Shown here: positions 27,950-36,964 of the stretch, piece after piece
Layout: each line of letters begins with the position of its first letter
How positions within the stretch are numbered: position 1 is the stretch's first letter
Source of the DNA: Holophagales bacterium
Lineage (GTDB): Bacteria > Acidobacteriota > Thermoanaerobaculia > Multivoradales > JAGPDF01
Assembly (NCBI GenBank): GCA_016699405.1
Contig: CP064972.1
Coordinates: 1,240,001 to 1,304,000 of the forward strand
Length of the DNA: 64,000 bases
Direction of reading: 5' to 3'
Made by a program: the position numbers and the translations under genes
The notes under the pieces: model-generated
What the model saw: the letters and a program-made list of their open reading frames with translations, nothing else
Told to the model about the DNA's origin: nothing
Database searches by the model: none

Positions 27950-29166
27950 CCTCCGCTTCCACCCGAAGGCGGCGGTGTCGCCGTCGCCTTCGCTCCGCCC
28001 GCTTCTCCCGCGCTCTCCCCTGCCGCGGGAGCGGCGGGCTTTTTTCTGCTCCCGAAGAAGTGTTGGAAGGCCGACGGCGGAGTGGCGTCGGCCTTCGGCA
28101 CGACCGCCGGCGCCGCGGGGGGTGCGTTGGTCGACGAAGGAGAAGGAGACGTAGCAGTCCGGGTCGGAGGGGCCGGGGCGACGGGTGCGGGAGTCGCCGC
28201 GTCCGCCGCCGCGGGAGTCGGCGTTGGTGATGCCGGCGGCTGGGCGCTGGGCTTGCCGCCGAAGAAGTGCTGGAAGGCGTTCGGCGGGGGTGTGTTCACC
28301 GCCGGAACGGGAGTTGGGCTTGGAGACGGCGCCGCCGGCGCCGGCGTCGGGCCAGGAGATGGCGTGCTGACGGGTGCGGGCGTCACCGGGCTGCCCGCGG
28401 AGGGCGCCGGGGTCGGTGCTGCCGTCGCTGTTGCGCTGGGCTTGGTGCCGAAGAAGGGCTGGAAGGCGATCGGCGGCGGAGCGCTGGCTGCCGGGGCGGG
28501 AGCGGGGGTCGGCGGCGCCGCGGGAGGCCGAGGCGAGGCCGCGGCAGGAGAGGAAGAGGCGATCGGCGCCGGCTTTTCGGCCTGCTGCGCCACGGGCGCT
28601 GCCGCCGGACCGGGTGTGGCCTCGCGGCCGTCGGCCGTGATCGCCGGCGCCTGCGGAGCGGAGAGGTTCGCCGCGTCGGTGGCCGAGGCGGTCGGCCGTT
28701 GGCGGTCGTCGCGAGTGCCGACCCCGGCAGCGGTGGCCGCAGCGGGCGTGCGTCCGTTCTCGTCGATGGCGATCGAAGTCGCCGGGCTGGGTGCTGGAGT
28801 CGGCGATTGTCGGGCCTGCTCGCGATCGGCGAGCCGCGCCGAGATCTCGGCGGCGCGCTGGCGTGCCGCCGCCGGATTGCCGGCGTAGGAAGCGCTGCGA
28901 CGGAATGCCGCGAGCGCTTCGGCTTGCCGGTCGCCGTGGCGCGCGTAGAGGTCGGCGAGCTCGAAGTAGGCGGCGGCGAGCGGCTCGCGCTCGCTCTCCG
29001 GGTCGAGCAGCGCCGCGGCCTCGGCGAGTCGAGCGAGCGCGGTCGCTTCGTCGCCGCGCTCGACCGCGGCCCGCCCTTCCGCGAGAGCGCGAAGGCCCGG
29101 ACTCTCGGCGACGAGCGCGCTGGCAGTGGTGGAGAGCAGCAGGAGCAGGGTGAGCCGGGCAAGCAT
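27946..29166 (-). CDS. exported TPR-like protein with Pro/Ala-rich tail and three AFQxFFG motifs
   Basis: 406 residues; GAGGAG before ATG 29166 and a signal peptide (LTLLLLLSTTASA) set the start. Residues about 22-120 form TPR-like helices (GRAAVERGDEATALARLAEA, AAYFELADLYARHGDRQAEA). From about residue 120 to the end it is a low-complexity Pro/Ala/Thr tail. In it the motif PPxAFQxFFGxKPS occurs three times (PPIAFQPFFGTKPSA, PPNAFQHFFGGKPSA, PPSAFQHFFGSRKKP). The motifs are evenly spaced, like short linear binding sites on a flexible tether. No homologous family recognised; it probably acts in the periplasm as a scaffold. Confidence 0.65.
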   Translation of the reverse strand: MLARLTLLLLLSTTASALVAESPGLRALAEGRAAVERGDEATALARLAEAAALLDPESEREPLAAAYFELADLYARHGDRQAEALAAFRRSASYAGNPAAARQRAAEISARLADREQARQSPTPAPSPATSIAIDENGRTPAAATAAGVGTRDDRQRPTASATDAANLSAPQAPAITADGREATPGPAAAPVAQQAEKPAPIASSSPAAASPRPPAAPPTPAPAPAASAPPPIAFQPFFGTKPSATATAAPTPAPSAGSPVTPAPVSTPSPGPTPAPAAPSPSPTPVPAVNTPPPNAFQHFFGGKPSAQPPASPTPTPAAADAATPAPVAPAPPTRTATSPSPSSTNAPPAAPAVVPKADATPPSAFQHFFGSRKKPAAPAAGESAGEAGGAKATATPPPSGGSGG

Positions 29167-29340
29167 GACGGTCTCCTCGAGGCGCGGTGAGGCGGGGAAG
29201 CTCGCCGCCAGTCTCTCGCACGCGTCAGGAGCCGGCAACCGACCCCGGATCGCTGCCGGCGCATGGCCCCGCCCCCGAGGGTGGGTGCCGTGCCCCCTCC
29301 TGCGGGAGGTTTGTATGCCGCGTCCTCGGCTTCAAACTAG

Positions 29341-31554
29341 ATGGCGAAAGATCGCTATATGCCTATACTCTCGCGCAGAAAGTTCCTCCAGCTCGGAGCC
29401 GGGGCCGCCGGAGTTGCCTCGGCAGCGAGCACTCTCGATCCGGCGTGGGCCTCCTGGCTCGGTCCCGCGGCCGCCGGCGACCGGATCGAGCGCATCCCGA
29501 CCTACTGCGATCTCTGCTTCTGGAAGTGCGCGGCGATCGCCTCGGTGAAGAACGGCAAGCTGTGGAAGATCGAGGGCAACCCGGACGACCCGCTTTCGCG
29601 CGGGCGCCTCTGCCCGCGTGGCACAGGCGGCATCGGCGCGCACTACGACACCGACCGCTTGAAGGCGCCCCTCCTGCGGCGCGGGGAACGCGGCAAGGAG
29701 GAGTGGGCCGAGGTCACCTGGGACGAGGCGCTCTCCTTCATCGCCGACAAGCTGGCGAAGCTCAAGGTCGAACACGGTCCCGAAGCGCTCGCCTTCTTCA
29801 GCCACGGCATCGGCGGCAACTTCCTCAAGCACACCTTCAAGGCCTATGGCACGCCGAATCTGGTGGCGCCCTCCTACGCCCAGTGCCGCGGGCCGCGCGA
29901 CGTCGGCTTCCAGCTCACCTTCGGCGAGGAGATCGGCACGCCCGAGCGCACCGACATCGCCAACACCGACTGCCTGGTGCTCGTCGGCTCGCATCTCGGC
30001 GAGAACATGCACAACTCGCAGGTCCAGGAGTTCGCCGAAGCGGTCGGGCGCGGTGCGACGGTGATCGTCGCCGATCCGCGCTTCTCGGTCGCCGCGAGCA
30101 AGGCCAAGCACTACCTGCCGGTCAAGCCGGGCACCGACATCGCCCTGCTGCTCGCCTGGATGAACGTGCTCGTCGCCGAGGGGATCTACGACCGGGAGTT
30201 CGTCGCCGCGCACGGTTTCGGCTTCGAGGCGTTCGCCGCGGCGGTCGCCGCCAACACGCCGGAGTGGGCCTACCCGATCACCGGGATCGAGCCGGCGGCG
30301 ATCCGCGCCACGGCGCGTGAGATGGCCCGCCACGCACCGGCGACGCTGGTGCACCCCGGCCGGCACGTCACCTGGTACGGCGACGACGCGCAGCGCTCGC
30401 GGGCGATCGCCCTGGTCAACGCCCTCCTCGGCAACTGGGGACGCCGTGGGGCCTTCTTCTTCCCGTCGAGCGTCGCGGTGCCGAAGTACCCGTATCCGCC
30501 GTATCCGCACGGAGAACACGGGCCGGTCGACAACCCGGGGCAGAAGTTCCCGTTCGCCGACCTGGGGCTCACCACCGGGATTCGCGACGCGACGCTCTCG
30601 GGCAAGCCCTATCCGGTCAAGGCGTGGGTGGTCTACGCCACGAACCTGCTGCAGGCGCTGCCGTCGCAGAAGGAGACCCTCGAGGCGATCCAGCAGCTCG
30701 ACCTGCTGGTCGTCATCGACGTCGTGCCGAGCGAGCTCGCCGGCTGGGCCGACGTGGTGCTCCCCGAGTCGGTCTACCTCGAGCGCTACGACGACTTCAA
30801 CACCGAGGCGTTCCGCGACCCGTTCCTCTCCCTGCGTCAGCCGGTCGTCGAGCCGCCGGCCGATCAGAAGCCGAACTGGTGGATCGCCCGCGAGCTCGCG
30901 GTGAAGCTCGGGCTCGAGGCGTTCTACCCCTGGAAGCACGTCGAGGAGTACCTCGACACGCGCCTCCAGGGGATGGGCCTCTCGCTCGCCCAACTGAAGA
31001 AGCAGGGTGTCTTCCTCGGCGCGAAGAAGCCGACGAACGTCGAGGAGGGGCACGCCCTCGAGTTCCCGACGCCGTCAGGCAAGGTGGAGTTCTACTCCAC
31101 GCAGCTCGCGGCCAAGGGGTTCGATCCGGTGCCGGTCTACAAGCCGCACCCCGAGCCGCCTCCCGGGCACTTCCGCCTCCTCTTCGGCCGCGCCCCGGTG
31201 CACACCTTCTCGCGCACGCAGACCAATCCATTGCTCGCCGAGGCGATGAGCGAGAACGAGGTCTGGGTCAACGCCGACGTGGCGAGACGCTGGGGACTGG
31301 AGAACGGGGCGCGGGTGCGGCTGAAGAACCAGGACGGGGTCGTGTCGGGACCGGTGAAGGTGAAGTCCACCGAGCGGATCCGCACCGACTGCGTCTACCT
31401 CGTGCACGGCTTCGGCCACACCGCCCGGGGCTTGAAGCGCACCTTCGGCAAGGGCGCGTCGGACTCCCAGCTCATCACCCGCTACGCCGTCGACCCGCTG
31501 ATGGGCGGCACCGGGATGAACGTCAACTTCGTCACCTTCGAGACGGAGGCCTGA
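29341..31554 (+). CDS. molybdopterin oxidoreductase, polysulfide/thiosulfate reductase-like catalytic subunit
   Basis: 737 residues. Twin-arginine signal SRRKFLQLG (RR at 12-13) shows export of the folded enzyme. Near the N-terminus CDLCFWKC...LCPRG gives four Cys (56, 59, 63, 91) for a 4Fe-4S cluster. SYAQCRGPRD places a Cys at 182, the position of the Mo-ligating Cys in Psr/Phs enzymes. The C-terminus holds the MGD-binding domain (GRAPVHTFSRTQTNPLLAE, HGFGHTARGL). It would reduce polysulfide, thiosulfate or tetrathionate on the periplasmic side. The following genes supply the ferredoxin and quinol-oxidising anchor, so this is a complete CISM complex. Substrate not decided by sequence alone. 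Confidence 0.85.
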   Translation: MAKDRYMPILSRRKFLQLGAGAAGVASAASTLDPAWASWLGPAAAGDRIERIPTYCDLCFWKCAAIASVKNGKLWKIEGNPDDPLSRGRLCPRGTGGIGAHYDTDRLKAPLLRRGERGKEEWAEVTWDEALSFIADKLAKLKVEHGPEALAFFSHGIGGNFLKHTFKAYGTPNLVAPSYAQCRGPRDVGFQLTFGEEIGTPERTDIANTDCLVLVGSHLGENMHNSQVQEFAEAVGRGATVIVADPRFSVAASKAKHYLPVKPGTDIALLLAWMNVLVAEGIYDREFVAAHGFGFEAFAAAVAANTPEWAYPITGIEPAAIRATAREMARHAPATLVHPGRHVTWYGDDAQRSRAIALVNALLGNWGRRGAFFFPSSVAVPKYPYPPYPHGEHGPVDNPGQKFPFADLGLTTGIRDATLSGKPYPVKAWVVYATNLLQALPSQKETLEAIQQLDLLVVIDVVPSELAGWADVVLPESVYLERYDDFNTEAFRDPFLSLRQPVVEPPADQKPNWWIARELAVKLGLEAFYPWKHVEEYLDTRLQGMGLSLAQLKKQGVFLGAKKPTNVEEGHALEFPTPSGKVEFYSTQLAAKGFDPVPVYKPHPEPPPGHFRLLFGRAPVHTFSRTQTNPLLAEAMSENEVWVNADVARRWGLENGARVRLKNQDGVVSGPVKVKSTERIRTDCVYLVHGFGHTARGLKRTFGKGASDSQLITRYAVDPLMGGTGMNVNFVTFETEA

Positions 31555-31557
31555 GCC

Positions 31558-32100
31558 ATGGCGCGCTTCGCGATGGTCATCGACACGGCGCGCTGCGTGG
31601 GCTGCATGGACTGCGTCGTCGCCTGCAAGACGGAGAACGAGGTCCCCGAAGGGTTCTGCCGCGACTGGATCGCCACGGAAGTGCGGGGCAAGTTCCCGAC
31701 GCTCTCGATGGAGATCCGCTCCGAGCGCTGCAACCACTGCGACCGACCGCCCTGCGTCTCCTGCTGCCCGACCGGCGCCTCGCACGTCGAGGAGCTCGGG
31801 CAGGTGGTCCTGGTCGAGCACGACAAGTGCATCGGCTGCAAGGCCTGCCTCGCCTCCTGCCCGTACGACGCCCGCTTCGTCCATCCGGCCGGCTACGCCG
31901 ACAAGTGCACCTTCTGCTTCCACCGCACGAGCAAGGGTCAGGACCCGGCCTGCGTCTCGGTCTGCCCGACGTATTGCATGCACTTCGGCGACCTCGACGA
32001 TCCGGCGAGCGAGGTCTCGCGCCTCGTCGCGTCGCGGCGGGGACATGCGCTCAAGCCCGAGGCGGGCACCGGCCCGCGCATCGTCTACCTGACGGCGTGA
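31558..32100 (+). CDS. four-cluster ferredoxin subunit (PsrB/PhsB-like)
   Basis: 180 residues, 3 bases after the catalytic gene. Sixteen Cys in four groups: C13/16/19/23, C57/60/65/69, C90/93/96/100 and C116/119/131/135. These are the four 4Fe-4S clusters of the electron-transfer subunit of complex iron-sulfur molybdoenzymes. It would carry electrons from the NrfD-like anchor to the molybdenum site. No signal peptide of its own, so it should be exported as a complex with the Tat-bearing subunit. Confidence 0.92.
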   Translation: MARFAMVIDTARCVGCMDCVVACKTENEVPEGFCRDWIATEVRGKFPTLSMEIRSERCNHCDRPPCVSCCPTGASHVEELGQVVLVEHDKCIGCKACLASCPYDARFVHPAGYADKCTFCFHRTSKGQDPACVSVCPTYCMHFGDLDDPASEVSRLVASRRGHALKPEAGTGPRIVYLTA

Positions 32101-32113
32101 GGAGAATCGACTC

Positions 32114-33052
32114 GTGATCGAGCTCACTACGACCCGCGCCAATCACCTCGTCGACCCGACCGTCCACGTCTGGGCCTGGCAGATTCCGATCTACCTCTTC
32201 CTCGGCGGACTGGTCGCCGGCCTGATGGTGCTCGCCGGATGGATGCTGTGGACGGAGCGGCATCGTCGCACGGAAAGCGCCTTCCCGGCGTTCGCCCCGC
32301 TCGCCCTCGCCCTGCTCTCCGCCGGGATGCTCGCCCTCTTCCTCGACCTCGAGCACAAGCTCTTCGTCTGGCGGCTCTACACCACCTTCGAGCCGGCCTC
32401 GCCGATGTCGTGGGGCGCGTGGATCCTCCTGCTGGTCTATCCGGTGCTGGCCCTCCTGCTGTTGTTGCGCCCGGTCGGGTGGCTCGCGCCGTTCGTGCCC
32501 AAGCCCCTTTCGCGACTCGGTGAGAGCCTCGACGCGAGCCCGCGCGCGCGGCGCGCGCTCGCGACCGCCGCGATCGCCGGCGGCGTCGCGCTCGGCATCT
32601 ACACCGGCATTCTGCTCTCCTCGCTCGGAGCCCGCCCGCTGTGGGCGAGCGGCCTGCTCGGTCCCCTCTTCCTCACCTCCGGGCTCTCCTCGGCGGCGGC
32701 GCTCGCCCACCTGCTGGCGCACGACGAGGAGGAGCAGCGGCTCCTCGGTCGCGCCGATGCCGGCTTCCTCGGCGGCGAGCTGGCGCTGCTCGTCCTCTTC
32801 CTGATCGGCCTGACGACCGCCACCCGCGTGCACGCGGCGGCGGCGGGTCTGCTGCTCGGCGGGCCCTACACGGCGCCCTTCTGGGTCGGGGTGGTCGGAC
32901 TGGGCATCGTCGTGCCGCTCGTCGTCGCTCCGATCGCCCAGCGCCGGGGGATCCACACGGTCCTGCCTTCACTCTTCGTCCTGGCCGGCGGGCTCGCCCT
33001 GCGTTTCGTGATGGTGTTCGCGGGTCAGGCCAGCCACTGGTCGCCCTTCTGA
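32114..33052 (+). CDS. NrfD/PsrC-like membrane anchor
   Basis: 312 residues from GTG 32114. Eight to nine helices; the first ends in VWAWQIPIYLFLGGLVAGLMVLAG and the fourth in LFLDLEHKLFVWRLYTTFEPASPMSWGAWIL, the two patches diagnostic of NrfD/PsrC quinone-binding subunits. The LDLEHK acid cluster is near the menaquinol site in known structures. It ties the exported A-B subunits to the quinone pool. It is followed by the two sulfur transporters after 39 bases. Confidence 0.9.
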   Translation: MIELTTTRANHLVDPTVHVWAWQIPIYLFLGGLVAGLMVLAGWMLWTERHRRTESAFPAFAPLALALLSAGMLALFLDLEHKLFVWRLYTTFEPASPMSWGAWILLLVYPVLALLLLLRPVGWLAPFVPKPLSRLGESLDASPRARRALATAAIAGGVALGIYTGILLSSLGARPLWASGLLGPLFLTSGLSSAAALAHLLAHDEEEQRLLGRADAGFLGGELALLVLFLIGLTTATRVHAAAAGLLLGGPYTAPFWVGVVGLGIVVPLVVAPIAQRRGIHTVLPSLFVLAGGLALRFVMVFAGQASHWSPF

Positions 33053-33091
33053 CCTCTGCCGTGACGTCCCTTTTCGGGAGGAACCTCGCCC

Positions 33092-33670
33092 ATGTCTTCG
33101 CCCACTGAGGCCGCGAGCCTCACCCCGCCCGCCGCGGACGCCGGCTCACCGCGCCGCGGTCCGGCCCCTTACTCGAACCCCTATCTCGCCGGCATCGGCC
33201 TCGGCCTCGTGCTGCTCACCGCGTTCGTGGTGATGGGCCGCGGGCTCGGCGCTTCGGGCGCGGTCTCGTCGGCCTGCGCCGTGGTGGTCGACGCCGTGGC
33301 GCCGCACCATGCCGAATCGAACGTCTTCTGGAAGGAGTATCTCGAGGCCGGCGTCGGCCACCCGCTCAAGGAGTGGCTGGTCTTCGAAGTGCTCGGCGTG
33401 CTCGTCGGCGGCTTCCTCTCCGGCCTGCTCGCCGGGCGCGTGCGCAAGACGGTGGAGAAGGGGCCGCGCATTTCGAACGGTGCGCGCTTCGCGCTCGCTT
33501 TCCTCGGCGGTTCGCTCATGGGCATCGGCGCCAAGCTGGCGCGTGGCTGCGCGAGCGGCCAGGCGCTCACCGGCGGGGCGTTGCTCTCGGCCGGCGGTTG
33601 GACCTTCATGATGCTCTTCTTCGCCGGCGCCTACGGCGCGGCCTGGTTCGTCCGAAAGGAGTGGCTGTGA
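33092..33670 (+). CDS. YeeE/YedE family half transporter, first subunit
   Basis: 192 residues, five or more helices. The signature GAKLARGCASGQALTGGALLS (Cys153) corresponds to one of the conserved Cys-containing loops of TsuA/YeeE, which carries thiosulfate or other sulfur species. The long first loop (ESNVFWKEYLEAGVGHPLKEWLVFE) is typical of the N-terminal half protein. With the next gene it makes the two halves of a full transporter. The stop codon overlaps the next start. Confidence 0.85.
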   Translation: MSSPTEAASLTPPAADAGSPRRGPAPYSNPYLAGIGLGLVLLTAFVVMGRGLGASGAVSSACAVVVDAVAPHHAESNVFWKEYLEAGVGHPLKEWLVFEVLGVLVGGFLSGLLAGRVRKTVEKGPRISNGARFALAFLGGSLMGIGAKLARGCASGQALTGGALLSAGGWTFMMLFFAGAYGAAWFVRKEWL

Positions 33671-34269
33671 ACGCCCCCTTCTTCAAGTTCGGCGCCTTCG
33701 GCGACGAGATGTCGCTCGTCGTCGCCTTCGTCATCGGCATCGGTTTCGGCTGGTTCCTCGAGCGCGCCGGCTTCGGCTCGGCGCGCAAGCTGACGGCTCA
33801 GTTCTACCTGAAGGACCTCGCCGTCTTCCGCGTCATGTTCACCGCCGTGGTCACCGCGATGCTCGGCCTCTTCTACTTCGGCTGGCTCGGCATCCTCGAC
33901 CTGTCGCTCGTCTACATCTCGACGACCTATCTCGCGCCGCAGGCGCTCGGCGGCCTCTTGGTCGGCATCGGCTTCGTGGTCGGCGGCTACTGCCCGGGAA
34001 CCTCGATGGTCGGCGTGGCGACGGGCAAGATCGACGCGGTGGTCAATGTGCTCGGCATCGCCTTCGGCGTGCTGGTGATCGGCGAGCTGTGGCCGGCGGT
34101 CGTCGGCTTCGCGAGCTCGACGAACCTCGGCCGTCTGACGCTGCCCGAGGTCCTCGGCCTGCCGCACGGTCTGGTGGTCTTCCTGGTCGCACTGATGGCG
34201 CTCGGCGGCTTCTGGGGCGCAGCGGCGCTCGAGAAGAAGTTCGGCGGCGCCGGCAAGGAGGGCGCATGA
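33667..34269 (+). CDS. YeeE/YedE family half transporter, second subunit
   Basis: 200 residues from GTG 33667, overlapping the previous stop by 4 bases. Five helices; GGYCPGTSMVGVATGKIDAVVNVLG (Cys109) is the second conserved YeeE/YedE loop. In two-gene versions of this family the halves form one sulfur-compound channel. Directly coupled to the rhodanese gene by another 4-base overlap, so uptake and sulfur handling are produced together. Confidence 0.85.
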   Translation: MNAPFFKFGAFGDEMSLVVAFVIGIGFGWFLERAGFGSARKLTAQFYLKDLAVFRVMFTAVVTAMLGLFYFGWLGILDLSLVYISTTYLAPQALGGLLVGIGFVVGGYCPGTSMVGVATGKIDAVVNVLGIAFGVLVIGELWPAVVGFASSTNLGRLTLPEVLGLPHGLVVFLVALMALGGFWGAAALEKKFGGAGKEGA

Positions 34270-34949
34270 ACCGTCTCGCGGAGCTCTGGGCGCGCACCCC
34301 GCTCTCCGGGCGCCTCGCGCTGTTGCTCGTCGTGCTCGGCCTCGGTGCGCTCGCGATCGGCAATCCGACGGCCGGCACGCGCATCACGCTCGACACGCAG
34401 GATCTTGCCGCCATCGTCCAAGGCGAGGTGGATCACGTCGAGCCGGCCGAGCTCGCCGACTGGCTGATCGCCGGGCGACAGGACTTCCGCCTGATCGACC
34501 TGCGCGACGAGGCCGATTTCGCCGCCTACCACATCCCGAACGCCGAGCGGATTCCGATCGTCGGCCTCGAGGCGGCCGACCTCGCGCGCAACGAGAAGAT
34601 CGTCCTCTACAGCGAGGAGGGGATCCACTCGGCGCAGGCCTGGATGCTGCTCAAGGCGAAGAAGTACCCGGCGGTCTACATCCTGGTCAACGGCCTGAAG
34701 GGGTGGAAGGACCACGTGCTCTACCCGGTGCAGCCGGGCCCGGGCGCCACGGCCGCCGAGCAGGCCGAGTTCGCCCAGGCCGCGCAGGTCGCCGCCCACT
34801 TCGGCGGCGCTCCGCGTGCGGCGGTGGCCCCCGGAGCGGCTCCGGCGCTCGCCGCGTTGCCGACTCCCGCGACCCCGGCGATGGCCCCGCCGGTCGCCGC
34901 CCCGCCCGCCGGCGCAGCGCCGGCGAAGAAGAAGAAGGAAGGCTGCTGA
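34266..34949 (+). CDS. membrane-anchored rhodanese-like protein without the catalytic Cys
   Basis: 227 residues. N-terminal anchor helix at 16-32, then a rhodanese domain (LIDLRDEADFAAYHIPNAERIP, VYILVNGLKGWKDHVL). Where active rhodaneses have YCxxGxRS, this reads LYSEEGIHSA, so Ser116 replaces the sulfur-carrying Cys. The domain should bind but not transfer sulfane sulfur. The C-terminal 60 residues are Ala/Pro-rich and end in KKKKEGC; the final Cys could carry sulfur or a metal. Last gene of the reductase-transporter operon. Confidence 0.8.
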   Translation: MNRLAELWARTPLSGRLALLLVVLGLGALAIGNPTAGTRITLDTQDLAAIVQGEVDHVEPAELADWLIAGRQDFRLIDLRDEADFAAYHIPNAERIPIVGLEAADLARNEKIVLYSEEGIHSAQAWMLLKAKKYPAVYILVNGLKGWKDHVLYPVQPGPGATAAEQAEFAQAAQVAAHFGGAPRAAVAPGAAPALAALPTPATPAMAPPVAAPPAGAAPAKKKKEGC

Positions 34950-35088
34950 GACCTCTCCCCGTGGAGGGTCCGCGAGGCCGGCGGAGCAGGGTTCCCGCCG
35001 CCGTTCGATCGCTGGCCCTCCCGCGTGGCCCCGGCGAGTCGGACGCCGGGTCGTCCCCCCGATCGCGCAGCAGACGCCGGGTGTTTCC

Positions 35089-35709
35089 GTGGATCTGAAC
35101 GCGCAACGCGCCGCCTTCGAAGAGCGCTCCGCGCGCTACGCGCGGCACGGATTCGATCGCCAGGTCGCCGCCGATTGGGTGGCGGCGCAGATCGAATCCC
35201 GCGAGGGTCCGGTGCTCGACGTCGGGACCGGCAAGGGGTTCCTGGCGCGGGCGCTCGCGGCGCGCGGTCTCGACGTCGTGTCGGTCGACGCCGACGGTTC
35301 CGAGCGCGACCTGGCGTCGCTGCTCGCAGCGGAGCAGGGAGTCCGGGAGCGCATCCGCTTCCTGACCGCCGATGCCGTCGCGCTGCCGTTTCCCTCCGCC
35401 GCCTTCGCCGCCGCCGCGGCGATGGACGTCCTTCATCATCTCGGCGATCCGCTCCCGGTGCTCTCCGAGATGGACCGGACGTTGCGACCGGGAGGACGCC
35501 TGGTGCTGGCCGACTTCTCCCGGGCCGGCTTCGAGCTGGTCGCCGAGGTCCACCGGCAGGAGGGGCGCACCCATTTCGAGAGCGGAGTGACGCTGGACGA
35601 CGCCATTGCCGGGCTCGTGGCGCGTGGCTTTCGGCTCTGCTCGCGCCGCTCGGCACGGCTGCACGAGCTCGCGCTGTTCGAGAAACCGGTCACCGCATCC
35701 CGGAGGTGA
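35089..35709 (+). CDS. class I SAM-dependent methyltransferase
   Basis: 206 residues from GTG 35089. Rossmann motif I GPVLDVGTGKGFLARALA, acidic motif II VVSVDADGS, motif III RFLTADAVALPFP, and post-motif FAAAAAMDVLHHLGDPLPVLSEM with RPGGRLVLADF. This is the UbiE/COQ5-like small-molecule type. The substrate is unknown; it could be a quinone, lipid or sulfur compound. 139 bases after the rhodanese gene, same strand, so weakly linked to that operon. Confidence 0.8.
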   Translation: MDLNAQRAAFEERSARYARHGFDRQVAADWVAAQIESREGPVLDVGTGKGFLARALAARGLDVVSVDADGSERDLASLLAAEQGVRERIRFLTADAVALPFPSAAFAAAAAMDVLHHLGDPLPVLSEMDRTLRPGGRLVLADFSRAGFELVAEVHRQEGRTHFESGVTLDDAIAGLVARGFRLCSRRSARLHELALFEKPVTASRR

Positions 35710-35781
35710 GGGTGCATCCGGAGCCGGTCCGGAGGTCGCCGGAGGCGATGCCGTGCCGAGCGCTGGGTGAACGGGCGCGGC

Positions 35782-36780
35782 TCAGCCGATCCAGCCGGCG
35801 CGGATCGCGCCGAGCGTCACGCTGGCCACGGTGGCCCAGAGCACCACGGCCATCACGAACGGGCGGGCGCCGACGCGCGCCAGTGCTTCCCGGCTCATGC
35901 CGAGACCGAGCAGGAAGAGCGTCAGCACCAGCGAGCGGCGCGCCGCTTCGGCCACGAGGTGGCCCGCCGGCTGCAAGGCCGGGACGAAGGTGACCACGGC
36001 GGCGGCGGCGAGGAAGCCGAGCACGAACCAGGGCCGCCGGGCCTTTCCCGGAGCTGCCGGTCGCTGCCCGGTGCGCCTGCGAAGAGCGCCGCTCGCGCCG
36101 AGCGCCAGCGTCACCGGGACGATCCAGAGCGCCCGTGCCAGCTTCACCGTCGTGGCGACGAGCAGCGCGTCGCCGCCGTAGGCCGACGCGGCCCCGACGA
36201 CGCTCGAGGTGTCGTGGATGGCGAGCGCCGCCCACAGCCCGAAGGCGTGCGGCGAGAGCCCGAGCCGCTCGCCGACGAGCGGGAAGAGCAGCAGCGCGGA
36301 GGCGTTGAGCAGGAAGACGATGCCGAGCGCCGTGCTGGTCTCGTCGTCGTCGGCGCCGACCACCGGAGCGGCGGCGGCGATGGCGCTGCCACCGCAGATC
36401 GCGGTGCCGACGCCGAGCAGCACCGCGAGCCTCGGGCGCAGCGCGAGCAGGCGCCCGAGCACCGCGGCGACCAGAAGCGTGCCGGCGATCCCTGCCAGCG
36501 TGTAGACGAACCCCTGCAGTCCGACGCGCGCAACGGTGCGCAGGTTCATCGCGGCGCCCAGGCCGACGACCGAGGCGGCGAGCAGCCGTCCGGTCGCGGC
36601 CCGCGTCCTGGCCGCCCAGGGGTTGCCGAAGGCGAGGGCGACCGCGACCCCGGCGAGGAGCGCCAGCCACGACGGCACCGCGCGCCAGCCGATCGCCGGC
36701 AGGTCCGGGAGGAGACAGAGCGAACCGAGTCCGACAATCGCCGCGGCGTGGCCTCGCAGGCCCGATGGCGAAGCGATCAT
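35782..36780 (-). CDS. YeiH/UPF0324 family putative sulfate exporter
   Basis: 332 residues from ATG 36780, about ten helices. The family patch GVGTAICGGSAIAAAAPVVGADDDETSTAL in the middle and the final LFLLGLGMS are present. Members have been called sulfate exporters because of their place in sulfur gene clusters; biochemical proof is thin. Here it lies opposite the reductase operon and next to a SulP transporter, which supports a link to sulfur oxyanions. Confidence 0.85.
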   Translation of the reverse strand: MIASPSGLRGHAAAIVGLGSLCLLPDLPAIGWRAVPSWLALLAGVAVALAFGNPWAARTRAATGRLLAASVVGLGAAMNLRTVARVGLQGFVYTLAGIAGTLLVAAVLGRLLALRPRLAVLLGVGTAICGGSAIAAAAPVVGADDDETSTALGIVFLLNASALLLFPLVGERLGLSPHAFGLWAALAIHDTSSVVGAASAYGGDALLVATTVKLARALWIVPVTLALGASGALRRRTGQRPAAPGKARRPWFVLGFLAAAAVVTFVPALQPAGHLVAEAARRSLVLTLFLLGLGMSREALARVGARPFVMAVVLWATVASVTLGAIRAGWIG

Positions 36781-36964
36781 GGAGCTTGTCGAATGGCGGA
36801 GCGAGAGGTAAGGGAACGAATCGGCGGCTTCCCCGCGGCGCCATGCTACCAATCCACGAGCGCCGATGCCGATGCCGATCGCGGCGCGAAACGCTGTCGA
36901 CGGTGCGGGTCGGTGCGCCACGCCCGGCTCGGGTAGACTCTGCCGCCAACTTGGAGGAGCGCCG

